The notes below the pieces were generated by a model. That model made no database searches. It had not been told where the DNA came from and saw only the letters and a program-made list of their open reading frames with translations. A stretch of 64,000 nt of DNA from Plectrocnemia conspersa (Eukaryota > Arthropoda > Insecta > Trichoptera > Polycentropodidae): assembly GCA_009617715.1 (NCBI GenBank), contig VTFK01000045.1:806001-870000 (forward strand). Reading direction: 5' to 3'. Shown here one piece after another: positions 1 to 10,745 of the stretch (within the stretch, counting starts at the first letter, position 1; each line of letters begins with the position of its first letter). The position numbers were made by a program, and so were the translations under genes.

Positions 1-115
1 TAAAAATAGTGGTCCATGTACTTATACTTTATCTGGTCGTGCAACTAGTGCTAGGAGATTGGCATATTGTAATTGAATGAAATAAAATAATTATTAATTA
101 TCACAAGTTTTTCAA

Positions 116-231
116 GTAACTATTGGATAGGTTAACGTTGGTCAGAACAGTGAATAACTTTCAGCAACAAATCATAGTGCGTTCACTGTTCTGACCAACA
201 CTCGCGAGCACCTAACCTGTCCAACAGTTAC
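116..231. repeat. Foldback (MITE-like) inverted repeat
   Basis: The arms at about 116-154 and 182-231 are imperfect reverse complements. The best-matched part is GTTGGTCAGAACAGTGAA on the left against TTCACTGTTCTGACCAAC on the right, and the outer ends GTAACTATTGGATAGGTTA / TAACCTGTCCAACAGTTAC also pair. The right arm carries about 13 extra bases (CTCGCGAG region). A related right-arm sequence recurs at 60684-60710, so this is a dispersed family and not a chance hairpin. The class is unknown because no clear target duplication is visible. It lies in what is probably intron 3 of the eIF3m gene. Confidence 0.6.
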
Positions 232-810
232 ATCATAAGAGTTTAAAAATCTACCATACACCCACTATATAAATCGTGAAAATATATGCACATCGTCATA
301 TTTATAGTTCTCGACTTTTTTGGTATTCAAAATGGAGATGAACATCACTGTAATGACATTTAGTCTAGTAACAAAAAACACCACAGGAGTGCTACTATAT
401 ATTTTAAATCAATGTATGAAATAAGCAAAATAATCCCTGTGCAATGCGCATTCAGGAGATAATTTGCCTACTTCACGAATTAGGCAATTTTTTCCCCATT
501 TCACGCAATAAGCAATTTCACCGATTCGGTGTAACATATATATAATTAAATATCGATTCTGTCAAACACGCAATGAATTTTAAACAATTTTTTTAAGATA
601 AATTTTCAAAGATTGTAATAATTTGAAGGATGTATGTTAAAAAAAGGCCTTCGTTTGTGGAAAACGGCAAACATTAAAGTGACATTGTTCTCGACATAAA
701 GCTCGTAAAATTATATTCTTAATTCTATTGTATAAAAATAAATACAATTAAACAGTAAACGAAAATAAATATTAAAAGGAATTATGGATCATCAGTATTA
801 AGCAACTTAC
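232..810. other. AT-rich sequence, probable eIF3m intron 3
   Basis: This follows the exon 3 donor (minus strand, GT at 810-809). No further eIF3m exon was recognised between here and the window edge, so the remaining coding exons should lie to the left of the window. No repeat or motif stands out. Confidence 0.5.
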
Positions 811-1768
811 GATTGAAGGGCAACCATGCCTAGCTTTTGACCGGGTGCTTTGGATAATTTTTCGCTAAAAGCGAGAATTAAATTCTCACCTCTCTCCAAC
901 ATGATCTGAAATAATTAATTAATAAATGAATTATTAAAAAAAATCCCTGACTAATTTTCTACTCAATAAATGTATTATAATCAGTAATAACATTTTTAAT
1001 TAAATATTAGAGGTCCAAAGACATTTATGTCATATGCCCAATATAATTTTTATTTTCTGCCATAATAATGTGGCAACCCAATAAATGTGTTATACTTAAA
1101 AAATAAAACGATTAAGGTTGTTTAGTGTTTATTATAAGCTTATTTTTACTTTATTAATACACACCCTCAGCTTAATTACAGCTGCAACCCTTTTTGGCAT
1201 ACTGTCAACTAATGACTTGCAGGTGGATGACAATTTTTTCCATTCCTTCTGAATTTTTTTTCGCAGCTCAATTTTGGTAACAAACAAACCCCTGCTTTTT
1301 AGCGAAATACGTGCAACGGCTTTTGCATATTATTGTGGACTCTCAAGAAGTTATTTAAATATGTAAGGTTTTCATTTGACTCACACTGGTACATAAAATC
1401 AACGGAATTGAATTAAAATTCACTTACCGAAACCATTATGGAAACAATACTATTGAGGATAGCGTCGATTTCTTCTTCATTTCCAATTTTGAAACACGTA
1501 TCGCAAACACCGACGATCTTATGAAGATCATCTTCGACGCCTTTCGCCGATTTCTCTTCAGATATTTCAGCACCGAGGCTCTTGAAGTACTTCCGCAATT
1601 CTTGAGCCTGTTATTAAACGATATATAAACGTATAATTGAGACAATAATTAAGGAAACAGTAACATATTGAATTTTGAGGTTAGACTCCATAAGGTAGTT
1701 GCGAAATGCGAGCAATTAATTACCTGGTCGTCGAGCGACAGCTCCATGAACACGGCTGGCGCTTGCAT
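811..1768 (-). CDS. eIF3m: Eukaryotic translation initiation factor 3 subunit M, 5' part (three exons)
   Basis: eIF3m is a PCI-domain subunit of the cytoplasmic eIF3 complex, which recruits the 40S ribosome and mRNA during translation initiation. Coding exons are 1724-1768 (15 codons), 1428-1607 (60 codons) and 811-905 (31 codons plus 2 nt). The donors read CAG|GTA, TCG|GTAAGT and TC|GTAAGT, and both acceptors end in CAG. The joined frame stays open and gives about 106 residues containing [44 protein letters not shown] and [13 protein letters not shown]. This matches the N-terminal region of insect eIF3m, including the VF-x-LSLD start. I chose the ATG at 1768-1766 because it sits where family members begin; the frame is open further upstream but with no ATG. 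Full-length proteins are about 375-390 residues, so the PCI half lies beyond the left edge. Intron 2 carries a dead Tc1 transposase on the same strand. Confidence 0.93.
1132..1320 (-). pseudogene. Tc1-like transposase C-terminal remnant
   Basis: The minus strand encodes about 62 open codons ending in TAA at 1134-1132. The peptide includes [18 protein letters not shown], then [16 protein letters not shown] and a short basic tail. The EW...[13 protein letters not shown] arrangement is the C-terminal end of Tc1-family DDE transposases, just after the last catalytic residue. The N-terminal DNA-binding part, the catalytic triad and the terminal repeats were not found. It sits inside eIF3m intron 2, so it is a fossil insertion. 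Confidence 0.75.
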
Positions 1769-1920
1769 GATGATGTTTTGCAGATTTTGACGTTGGAAAA
1801 ACTCAAATCCGCAAAATGCCGCAGACGGACGCCACGATGACACGTGCGCAAAACAGAACTCTACTAAGCCGACCGATCAATATCGATGCATATGCATTCT
1901 GTTTTACCGATGCACTTTTA
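1769..1920 (-). promoter_or_regulatory. eIF3m 5' UTR and proximal promoter region
   Basis: This is the region immediately upstream of the chosen eIF3m ATG. It contains a CACGTG E-box (1841-1846), a DREF-like TATCGATG (1881-1888, one mismatch to TATCGATA) and a 12-bp palindrome ATGCATATGCAT. E-box and DREF sites are common at insect housekeeping promoters. The transcription start itself cannot be placed. Confidence 0.45.
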
Positions 1921-2653
1921 ATTGTTCTGACAATAGATGACACTACTATAATAAATTAAAAATAAATATTATTTTATTCAATTTTTATTTTTATTGCAAA
2001 AAAAATATTTAAATATTTAATTAATAATAATAAATATTAACATTTATAAAATAATAATAAACTAGTGTTCATATTTATCAACAGATGTCTGAAAATAATT
2101 GGAAAAATATGTTTTTAAAAACTTATAACGTACAACTATTATAGTTAAGACCTATTTAATATTTATGAAATAAATTAGTTATATGTATATCAAATTCACC
2201 GTTTTATTATTACAATAAAGGGCAAAAAAAACATTTTCAATGATTATATTTCGTTTTATACATAAAAAAAATATGTAAAAAAACCTGCAATAAGCAAATA
2301 AAGAATAAAACAGTTAAATTTAGTCAATAATTTAAAAAAATAACCTTAAAATTCAAAAACATCATGTATTATTACTAATAAACAGTAATTATGTAAAATA
2401 TAATTATTTCATTGCACCCCATTAAGTTTTCAATTCAATTTGATTTTTTAACAAGTTCAATATATTTATTGAGCTGCAGGGAATTTTGTTATTATAAATC
2501 AAACAGATTAGCGGTATCTCTAAAAGTATCACTAATTTATTTTTTAGTAACCTTGTCATCGATGTCAATGACAAATTTAATACCAATCTAACGTTTTATA
2601 AGCTGTAAAATAATAATTATACGAAATAGCAAGAAGCGAGAAATTCGAGGATA
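1921..2653. other. AT-rich intergenic stretch
   Basis: Very AT-rich with many poly-A/T runs. No ORF, terminal repeat or motif cluster was recognised. Confidence 0.6.
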
Positions 2654-2657
2654 TTAA

Positions 2658-3107
2658 CCTTTCTAATGCCATGAGCCACGTACGGGGCTCAATCGCGTCG
2701 CGATTGTATTGCCAAGAACCACTTACGCTACGAAATAATATTACAATATTATTTATTTATATAGTCATCAATGGAGAAACGTTTAAGATTATAACGACTT
2801 GAATAGATTTCTTAAAAATGGCTAAAATTAATGTGATTTTTTTCGACAGTGGTGCCACTAGTAAATTACGTCTTTGTAATATTAGGAACGTAAGTTTTAA
2901 TAGCAATTGCTAATTAATTTTTTTTCAAAATATATTTAGATGAAGCTATAGCAATAATTTTTACTTTGTATAAAATGGTTTGTTGTGACAACTCTAGAAC
3001 TTAAATTGTAAACTAGTGACCGGAAACGGTACAAATATTTTTTTAATTCTAAAAATAGATAACATTGAGGTGACGTACCACTCAAAATTACCTAGGCACA
3101 TAAAAGG
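2658..3107. mobile_element. piggyBac-type MITE (450 bp)
   Basis: TTAA target sites flank the element at 2654-2657 and 3108-3111. The ends are imperfect inverted repeats: CCTTTCTAATGCC on the left against GGCACATAAAAGG on the right (10 of 13 paired). Just inside the left end are two small hairpins, GAGCC...GGGCTC and CAATCGCG-T-CGCGATTG. TTAA duplication and CCTTT-type ends are hallmarks of the piggyBac superfamily. There is no internal ORF, so it is non-autonomous. Imperfect ends and AT-rich decay suggest an old copy. Confidence 0.6.
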
Positions 3108-3111
3108 TTAA

Positions 3112-3703
3112 AAAACTTTGTGCTATATTTTAACGAAATGCCGCATAATCTGTTACATTTTATTAATCCAGGATATTTCCTGGATAATTATCAACGAGGA
3201 ACAGCTGATCTTTTATGTCATTGCCACACCGTTCATATATGCAAATCTTAAAAGTCCAGATAAATTACTTTTATGATAAAATATTTTGAAAACGCTTAGA
3301 AGATTAGCTTAACAAATTAACAATTAATTTTATAAATATGCATATGTAGATATTAATTTATTATATGCACTATGTATATACATGTATTATATTGAAGGGT
3401 TGGTAGTGAAAAAGTCGATTAAGATAGTTTCTGTCCATTTGAAGCGTAAACGTCACAAAATACTAATAATTAATCAAATCGAGCTTCAATTACACTGGGG
3501 CGTTAATAATGAATAATGATGTTCCTTTTTGTAAAACGAACAAACGTACGCTTCCTTTAGAAAGTTGGTTACAAACATGTACGTATCTTTTATTTATCAC
3601 CGGAGAGATATGTATGAACATGTGCAAATGTATGTGTCCTCACAAGACGTCCAGAAGTTGGCCATTATTATATAGTTCAAGGAATATAAATTACAGACAA
3701 TAG
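3112..3703. other. AT-rich intergenic stretch
   Basis: Contains one AAGGGTTG near 3395 but no other recognisable structure. The 64-codon plus-strand frame at 3509-3703 resembles no known protein and I treat it as chance. Confidence 0.5.
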
Positions 3704-3870
3704 AATACGTGGCTCCTGTAACCCATAAATGCCATGGTCACTAATGGGTTGCGCCCCGAAAGAAGCAAAGTGGCAAAAGCCTTTAAAGATTCAACAATGG
3801 AATAGCGCAACATGTGAGGAATAGATCATCGCCAATGACGGCACGCTGAGAGACAGAACTGAATTGGTAA
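3704..3870. promoter_or_regulatory. GC-richer noncoding island
   Basis: A compositional island in AT-rich DNA. It has a short inverted pair, AACCCAT and ATGGGTT, around a GCCATGG core, and an ACAATGG site. A possible regulatory module; no coding evidence. Confidence 0.3.
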
Positions 3871-4200
3871 ATAATAATGCCATATAATAGAATCATTGCA
3901 TTAAAAGTTGGTAGTTAAAATAAATATTTATGTATAATACATACAAGTAATATAAATATACTGAATATTTTGTTTTATTCTCATGTGTAAATTAAATAGC
4001 TATACTTTTGTGTAAATATGATTTAATTATGTCACATTGTTCCCACCATTCTGATAAGTGAATTTATTTATATTTATTTGTATAAGCGCGAGCACTTAGC
4101 ATAGTAGATTTGTAAACTTACATATTTATAATTTTTTATCTAAGTATAACGATCAAAAAAATTTATACACATATTAATATAGTGTAAAGGATATCCCCAG
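3871..4200. other. AT-rich intergenic stretch
   Basis: No ORF or repeat recognised. Confidence 0.55.
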
Positions 4201-4545
4201 TCCGTTTCTGCTTTACGTTAAATATCGATTTGAACAAAAGATGCGATGTCCAGTTGGTGCGCATAAATGCAACTCAAAAAAGGGAAATAACTCACCCCGA
4301 TAGTGACTGGTTGATGCAAAAAATACCCTTCTTCTCGAAGGGACACACAAAGAGCCCTTTTGTGCCAAATAAATTATACGACCATCCTTTGACTTTCGAG
4401 CGGGAGACCGATGTCCATGATTGGCATTCGTTATGCAACTCGCGATGCGATTTTTCAAAGATTTCGATACTTTTGGATTACATTTCTCATCAAGTCAATA
4501 GGTATAGACAACAAGATTCAATAAACAGCTGAATTTTTTCATTCA
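4201..4545. promoter_or_regulatory. GC-richer island, open in two frames but unrecognised
   Basis: A plus-strand frame of 100 codons (4230-4532) and a minus-strand frame of 81 codons (4213-4458) overlap across this island. Neither resembles a family I know, and both strands being open together argues for composition and not coding. A conserved noncoding element is the simpler reading. Confidence 0.3.
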
Positions 4546-4815
4546 CTTTTTGGTTTTCCGATATATAGGGTAATATGATAAATACTGACCTGAAGATAAA
4601 TACTGACCTTTCATATATTTATTATAATATTTTTCAATTACACAAAAGTCCAGTTTTCTTAACATTTGTTATCGCTTAATTGTGTATTGTTGAGATTATT
4701 CTTATGTAGTTTTTATAAAATGACCCAAATAAGATGCAGAAAACAATAAAAAAATAATTAATTCTACTCAGAGAAACGATATAATATATATGGATATTAA
4801 TGGAAATATACATAT
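4546..4815. other. AT-rich stretch with a short direct duplication
   Basis: GATAAATACTGACCT occurs twice in tandem near 4577-4610. A close relative of the same doublet recurs near 36668-36703. The right end of the stretch probably belongs to the LINE that follows. Confidence 0.45.
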
Positions 4816-4890
4816 AAAGATCCTCATATAATAATAGAAAAAATGAATTCATACTACATTGATAGTATAGAAGAGATTGTGTATTCAATA

Positions 4891-5126
4891 CAGTGGCGTA
4901 GCAATGGGGAGCTTGGGGGCGGCATATTCGCGATGGGATCGTCTAGTGTGGTTCTTAACCCTAAATGCACTAAAACATATATAAATCCACGAATAACAAG
5001 AGCTTAATAATAACCAATTTATTATTTTAAGAAATGCTAATTTTATGCCCCTGCAAAAAATGTATGGGGGGGGGGGGGCAATTTTAAGGATCGCCTTGGG
5101 CGGCACATACCCTAACTACGCCACTG
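4891..5126. mobile_element. hAT MITE, CAGTGGCGTAG family, copy 1 (236 bp)
   Basis: The ends are inverted repeats, CAGTGGCGTAG and CTACGCCACTG. Perfect 8-bp target duplications ATTCAATA lie at 4883-4890 and 5127-5134, which is diagnostic of the hAT superfamily. The interior is non-coding, with a poly-G run near 5066-5078 and two GGGCGGCA(C)AT-type segments. It is inserted in the reverse transcriptase pseudogene. Copy 2 at 15266-15503 is clearly the same family. Confidence 0.93.
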
Positions 5127-5913
5127 ATTCAATACCTTAGTTTAATAATTTAGTACAATTCAATAATGAAACATTGAATGTAAAATTTAGTGAATTTAAA
5201 TCAGTATCTTTAGAAGAAATTTACAACATAATTTGTAAATTAGAAAAAGGAACAAGTATTTATGAATTAGATATAAATAACATTTAAGAAAGTTGGGAAA
5301 TACTAGGAATTAAATTACATTATTTAGTAAATAAACCACTCTTTGAAGGAGAAATACCTGATAATTTGAAGATTGCTACTATTATACCTATACCAAAAAT
5401 AGTAAATAGTTTGAGGTGATGTTACCCTGTATATCAAATGCGAATGAAAAATAGTAATCAAACAATTCAAGGATTTCATTATTTCTCAAAACATTCTATG
5501 TGAACAACAATCAGGATTCAGAGAAAAACATTCTACTGAGATAAAATTACATGTAGTTATAAATGATTGATTGTTAGCCAAGGATACAAACAAAATCATT
5601 AAAGTAGTTTTATTAGATTTCAAGAGAGCTTTCGAAATAACAGACAGAATAATAATGGTAATGAAATTAGAGAATAACGGTATAAGTGAAATAGTTTTTA
5701 GTTGGTATAGTAATTATTTAAAAAAATAAATCAAAAAGTTATAATAAATTATGCGTATCCCAAAGAAAAATAATATCTCACGGTGTACCACAGGGATCTA
5801 AATTGGGGCTATTGCTTATATATTAATGATATAATTATTCATATAAAAAAATGTAAAATACATCTGCTTGCGGACGACACATTCATATATTGCATAGAAT
5901 CTATGCCATAGAT

Positions 5914-6106
5914 CAGTGATCACCAAAGGAAATTCTATGTTGTTTATTAAATATTTTTTTAATTATCAATTACGTTAGAAACTATTTTTCATTTAAAATA
6001 AATATTTTTTTTTATTATTTCCGTTTATTTCCTAAAAAATAGGGGGTACAATTCATGATTATTTTCGTCATAAGGATACGCGGTTCAAAAGGTATGGAGA
6101 TCACTG
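5914..6106. mobile_element. hAT MITE, CAGTGATCACC family (193 bp)
   Basis: The ends are CAGTGATCACCAAAGG on the left and a reverse-complement-like GGTATGGAGATCACTG on the right. Perfect 8-bp target duplications CCATAGAT flank it at 5906-5913 and 6107-6114. The interior is AT-rich and non-coding. It is the second hAT-type insertion in the same LINE copy and belongs to a different family from the one at 4891. Confidence 0.9.
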
Positions 6107-6369
6107 CCATAGATGAAAACTACGAATAATTGTAAATCATAGATACGATACAACTAGGATATATTTCGGCATGAAAGATACACCGAGTGTCATAATATTT
6201 CAAAAAAAAAACAATAGACACCATATTAGATGAAACGTTCTCGCTTTTCATTAGCAAATTATTAACTAGAAAAATACCAAAAAAATGTAGAAGTGGCTGG
6301 AAAATATTTTAAAAGTAGATAGATCCTTCGGCTTGTGCGAATTCGGCGTCTTATTGCAAACATTTACGG

Positions 6370-6640
6370 ATGGTAGATTACACATTTTTTTCCTGCGCCG
6401 AGAAAGCCCATGAGAACTCGCAGTCGAAGGCTTTTAAAGGAGAGAAAAGGGGAAGGATGTGGAGTGTTTTCACTTTATCATCTCTCGGTGGCTCACTTGC
6501 GAGCGAGCAGCCAGTCCGCGCTTTCATTTTCATCAAACTTCATAAAACATTCATGGCAATCCTTTGATGTTGCTCGGGCTCTTTCCGCGGCCTCTCTTGT
6601 GCTCTTTGTGGAGGCTGGATTCGACATTGGCGGCTAATAT
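6370..6640. promoter_or_regulatory. GC-richer noncoding island
   Basis: A GC-balanced island beginning in TGCGCCGAGAAAG and ending in GACATTGGCGGC. Two plus-strand frames of 65 and 75 codons are both open across it and neither is recognisable. A possible regulatory element. Confidence 0.3.
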
Positions 6641-7830
6641 ATTAAATGTGAATTTTTCCTAATGAACGTTTCTTATAATATGCACATAAGTATACGAGCT
6701 TTATGTTATATCAAACGCGCAATATGTAATACGCGCAGAGATAAAATAATATGATACAAAATATGAGTTATAATTTTTATTTATTGAATCTGTTTCGCTG
6801 AAATCATTAAGCTTGCAAAAGAAATTCATTTTCTACTAAATGTATTTTTTTTCATAGAGATTTCAAATTTTTTGTACAAAAATACACTTTGCTTTATTAA
6901 GAATTCCGTTTGCTGAAAATATATGTATGTAATTTGATACAGATTTTCACTATCTTAGAAGGGTGAGAAATTGCTAATATTGAAAAGCCCACTATGAATA
7001 CTGCTCTCAAATTAAAATAAGCATTCAACAGAAATATAAAAAAGCCAATAAAAAGAGCTTTGTGCTTCATTATCCAAAGAAGATTATGTACGATTGGATA
7101 TGTATCATATATTACAAGCTGCTACCAAATCAAACTATCGATTTTACTAAGTACTGCTAAAAGTTAACTTTACTGAAATAATCAATTAACAGGAAAAGGC
7201 AGAGTTAGTCAATAGAAATTTTTTTTAATACATTTACCATATAGTCCGGACCTTGCACATTCAGACTATTGCTTATTTAGAACTTTGTAGATATGCCTTA
7301 AAACTTTTGAACACCTGCTAAAACTACTGAATCAGTTTTTCGACAATTATTTATTACACAATGTAATAAATTAAATTCTGAATTTATAATTATTTAAAAA
7401 AAAAGGCACTAAAAATGGGTTTTTTATTATGTGCAACTTGATATGTTTCTAAAAACTCCAGTGTTGTTTAATTTTTATTTCATGTACTAAATATATTTTT
7501 TATGAAATTCATTTTTCACTGAAATTAATTGTAATATTTTTAAGTCACTCAATTTGGAATTGATTTAGAACACTTCCTTATTTATTTTTCAATATTAACT
7601 ATACACTTAAATATATTTTGTGGACTTAAAAACTATTGTTCATTTTAACCTTATAAGTCTCACTTAAAGCACTTAATAACAAATTTCGTTATTTTTTTTT
7701 TACATTTCATTTCTGATTCAAATGAAGTAAATCATTGTATTGCTTAAATCGTCGTTAAAGAATTTAGTAGAGAAACAAATATTTCTCCATTTATGGTATA
7801 AAAACTCGTAGTAGGATGATTCACAGTTTA
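6641..7830. other. AT-rich intergenic stretch
   Basis: About 1.2 kb of A/T-rich sequence with poly-A and poly-T tracts. No ORF, transposon end or motif cluster recognised. Confidence 0.6.
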
Positions 7831-8000
7831 AATTTGATTAGACCCCAATCGGTCGAAGCCATTGTGCGCCATTTGGAGGGCCAGACATAACCCTTGGCCG
7901 GCGCCACGAAGGGTTGCGTTCGTCCGTGAAATACAACCCTTTGCAAAACACCACTTGAAAAATTCGCCACTGCCAGAGGCAGCAGCGATTCTTAAACTGA
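7831..8000. promoter_or_regulatory. Island with paired AACCCTT / AAGGGTTG motifs
   Basis: AACCCTT (7889-7895), AAGGGTTG (7909-7916) and CAACCCTT (7934-7941) fall within 53 bp. Two GCCATT sites lie at 7858 and 7868, the first overlapping a CCATTGT (SOX-type) match. There is no coding potential. The dense reuse of short motifs suggests a cis-regulatory module. Confidence 0.4.
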
Positions 8001-8164
8001 ACAAAGGCTAACAATTTTGCTTATAAATAACAATGTATCGTAAATTATATAAAATCTCTTATGCGTGTGAAGCATTGACTTCACCCTAATTCATACTACC
8101 TAAGTAGATCGAATCTAAATAAACTGACAATGATAACTCATAACTGGTTTTTAATCTTAAATAT

Positions 8165-9290
8165 GATTTTGAGAAGTTGAAAAAGGGTCATTTTTCTGTG
8201 CCTGATTTGGATGTTTGCCAAATCAGTCTCACATCTTCTCTAACGCATATGTTTGATCTGATTCTTAAAATGACATCATTTCCTAATCTTTGGTGATTCT
8301 TAAAATGACATCATTTCCTAAAAGGGGGACTAATTGTGCATCAATAACTATAGACCAATCGCAATTTTGACGCTCCTGTTAAATAATTAGAAATAATTAT
8401 GCAAATTTATGTCTTCGGCATATTTATTTTGTTTTCGTTTTCATGTCTTATACCAATACAATGACGAAATCTCCTGATTCAAGAATAGAAATAGCCGTCG
8501 TATATATTGATTTTCAAAGAACCTTCGACAAAGTTTGTCAAAGGTTATTAGTGAAAATATTGTCATACTTCGGTTACTCAAATGATCTTACTCGATTATT
8601 CCTGAGTTATTTGAACGTATTCGTAATCTATCGCGGCCGATTGCCGTAAGAATGTTTCATCCCTTCGGGAGCTTCTCGAGGGCCATAAATTACATAAATA
8701 CGACAGTTATAAAACTGTTTTAACGCATTCGATGTATTGCGAACTTTTGTGTGAGTGACTTAGATTCTCTATGAAGATGTGTTATTTTCTCTTATTATTC
8801 TTATGATATCGGTGGAAACGTTTTAGCTGGAGAAACTTCCACTAAAGATCTCGGAATCACTTTTGAGAACAAGTGGAGATTCTCTACACGTAAACGACAT
8901 CTGAAAAATAAATATTCAAAACCTCTAAAATCTCAGCTTTGTTATTAGGAATATGTTTCACTTTGACGATTCGTCAGTCATTCGCGTCCTCTATGACGCT
9001 ATTTTTTAATCAAGGTCAATAATTTGGAATGTCGGAATGAGCAAATACTCCCTCTTAATTAAAAATCTTCAGAAAAAAAACCTATGAAGACACAGTTATT
9101 ATCCGTTCTTGTATCCCAGTGATTTTCTTTTAGGAGTATTGGGATACAATTCTCGCAGAAAATTATGTCATTAAGCATTTTTTCAAACTTTTGAAGGGTT
9201 CTGTTGACAATCAAACTATTTTTGAGGGATTCTAGTTTTGGTTTTTGAAACATCTTCAAGAATAATGATCGTGTCCACTGATGCATGCTA
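8165..9290 (+). pseudogene. Jockey-like LINE pseudogene, copy A
   Basis: Plus-strand frames contain SLTHMFDLILKMTSFP, KRGTNCASI, then a 68-codon open piece with AVVYIDFQRTFDKVCQRLL (first catalytic Asp of the reverse transcriptase), IPSGASRG, and after a deletion of the YADD region TKDLGITFENKWRF and RNMFHFDDSSVIRVLYDAIF. These are consecutive segments of a jockey-clade reverse transcriptase and its downstream thumb. A 27-bp stretch is duplicated in direct orientation (8260-8286 and 8295-8321). The minus-strand frame at 9059-9286 is only a shadow. The downstream half aligns with the minus-strand copy at 19925-20665. Confidence 0.85.
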
Positions 9291-9399
9291 GAGCCAAGAC
9301 AAGACTGCGTAAAATTTTCAAATTATATGATCGATCTCAATAATCTGTAACTTATGATGATAAATTTATATATACAGTATACATAAAAGGAGTGACAGA

Positions 9400-10190
9400 T
9401 ATTTTGATTACATAACTTAAATTAGGATATGAAAAAGTGTATGAAATATCATCAACATTCGAATTTTTAACAGGAGAAAATTATCATAAAGCAGTTTATG
9501 CTTTTGGTTCCAAATATCCTAACGATAATAATTCAAATTAATTATTATAATAAATAATTAGTTTTAAATTAATTTTGTTATTTTATTTAGGATAATTCTA
9601 ACATTACTGGTCACTGTAGTCTCCGCAGAAAGAAGCTTCAGTTAATTACAAATTATAAAACCCTATTTAAGATCATCACTTGCACAAAAAAATATCGAAT
9701 TCGGCAATTTTATCGATTGAGTGTGATTTTACAAAACAGATTGATTTTATGCTAAATTTAGATAAATGCACGAAAAAGAAAGCTTTTAAGATAAAGGGTA
9801 AAAGATAATATTTTGTTTCTATTGTAATATTTGATATTTTTTGAGAAAGTATGTTTGGATCTCTGAAAAAAATATTTTATGTGACGATCTCAACTTCTTT
9901 GTTGTAAGTTGTTCAAAAAAATAAGTTTAAAAAAATACTTTAATAACTAAATAAAAAATAATTTCATACAAAATAAAAAAAATAATATTTATTTCATTTT
10001 TTTTTGTTAAGATTATATATCTACAAAACTTGATAATTTTAGTACTATTGTGTTCTATGGCGTTTTTTATATAAAATAATTATTATAAATCCATTTTGTT
10101 TTCAAATTTAATTAATATTTTATTTTTGCTTAAGGTGAAAATTTATCCTTTTGCCTCAGATAATAAAATGTCTAGTCCCGGCCCCGCCAA
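9400..10190 (+). pseudogene. hAT transposase C-terminal pseudogene and element tail
   Basis: Near 9600-9730 the plus strand encodes LLVTVVSAERSFS, a one-base disruption, then IIKPYLRSSLAQKNIEFGN. This is the dimerisation (hATC) signature of hAT transposases of the ZMYM1-like group. Upstream, YEISSTFEFLTGENYHKAVY may belong to the same frame. At 10140-10188 the sequence GTCTAGTCCCGGCCCCGCC resembles the GC-rich terminal part typical of this group. The catalytic N-terminal part is missing. Confidence 0.7.
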
Positions 10191-10309
10191 ATATATACAT
10201 ATATTTATAGTGATATATTGAGAAGCACTGGATATTTTCGCAGCAAACACAACGACAATATGTTATCCACCGTTAAACAAAAAAAGGGTTACAAATATTT
10301 ATAATAATT

Positions 10310-10745
10310 ATTTAATGTGTTTACAATTATCGATTTGGTTACAATGGGGTCACGCTCACCTGAGCATATGATTGGAAGCGAAAGGATCATGGGAAAGAGT
10401 TGACCACAATGAGTTGCAAAAATAGTATTTTTTGCTTATATATACGATATAAAAATACATATGTGTATATGTCTATATATGTATCGTTATCGTCGGTGCA
10501 ATTCTGATGGTGTAACGTAAAAAATAGCAGGGAGAGTTGCATTACCCTAACCGCCCTCCTTCTGCTGGCCTTTCCAGATGACACATCCCTCTCTCTCCTC
10601 GATCGTAATTTATGACCAAAGGATATAAAAGCATAAAAAATAGGAAAACTGCAGCGAGAAAAAAATACAAGCTCTTTGGCGGATCGCTTATCGGCAACCC
10701 ACCCTCGCATGTCCGGTCGGCCAATCGAAAAGACTCACATAAGTA
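10310..10745. promoter_or_regulatory. GC-richer noncoding island
   Basis: Starts with ACAATGGGGTCACGCTCACC and includes CCAAAGGATATAAAAGC (a TATAAAA match with no recognisable gene downstream) and a GCGGATCGCTTATCGG segment. Overlapping frames of 107 codons (minus) and 80 codons (plus) are unrecognised. Possibly regulatory. Confidence 0.3.

Larger units (their letters stand above)
4816..6210 (+). pseudogene. Non-LTR retrotransposon reverse transcriptase pseudogene (split by two MITEs)
   Basis: Broken plus-strand frames encode reverse transcriptase motifs in the correct order: NSYYIDSIEEIVYSI, LEEIYNIICKLEKG, IPDNLKIATIIPIPK, QSGFREKHSTE, VVLLDFKRAFE (first catalytic Asp region), GVPQGSKLG, and LLADDTFIYC (the FADD-type catalytic box). 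A downstream FGMKDTPSVIIF segment resumes after 6114. Stops and frameshifts disrupt it throughout. Two hAT MITEs, 4891-5126 and 5914-6106, interrupt it with perfect 8-bp duplications; removing either restores continuity (YSI|P...; CIESMP|...). The endonuclease domain, 5' end and tail are not recognisable. It differs from the jockey-like family elsewhere in the window. Confidence 0.85.

Noticed and set aside
1..810. Further eIF3m exons
   Set aside because: Searched for the next conserved segment after exon 3 on the minus strand and saw none; likely outside the window.
9059..9286. 75-codon minus-strand open frame
   Set aside because: Antisense shadow of the plus-strand jockey-like LINE copy A.
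10387..10710. 107-codon minus-strand open frame
   Set aside because: Overlaps open frames on the opposite strand in a GC-richer island; no family resemblance.
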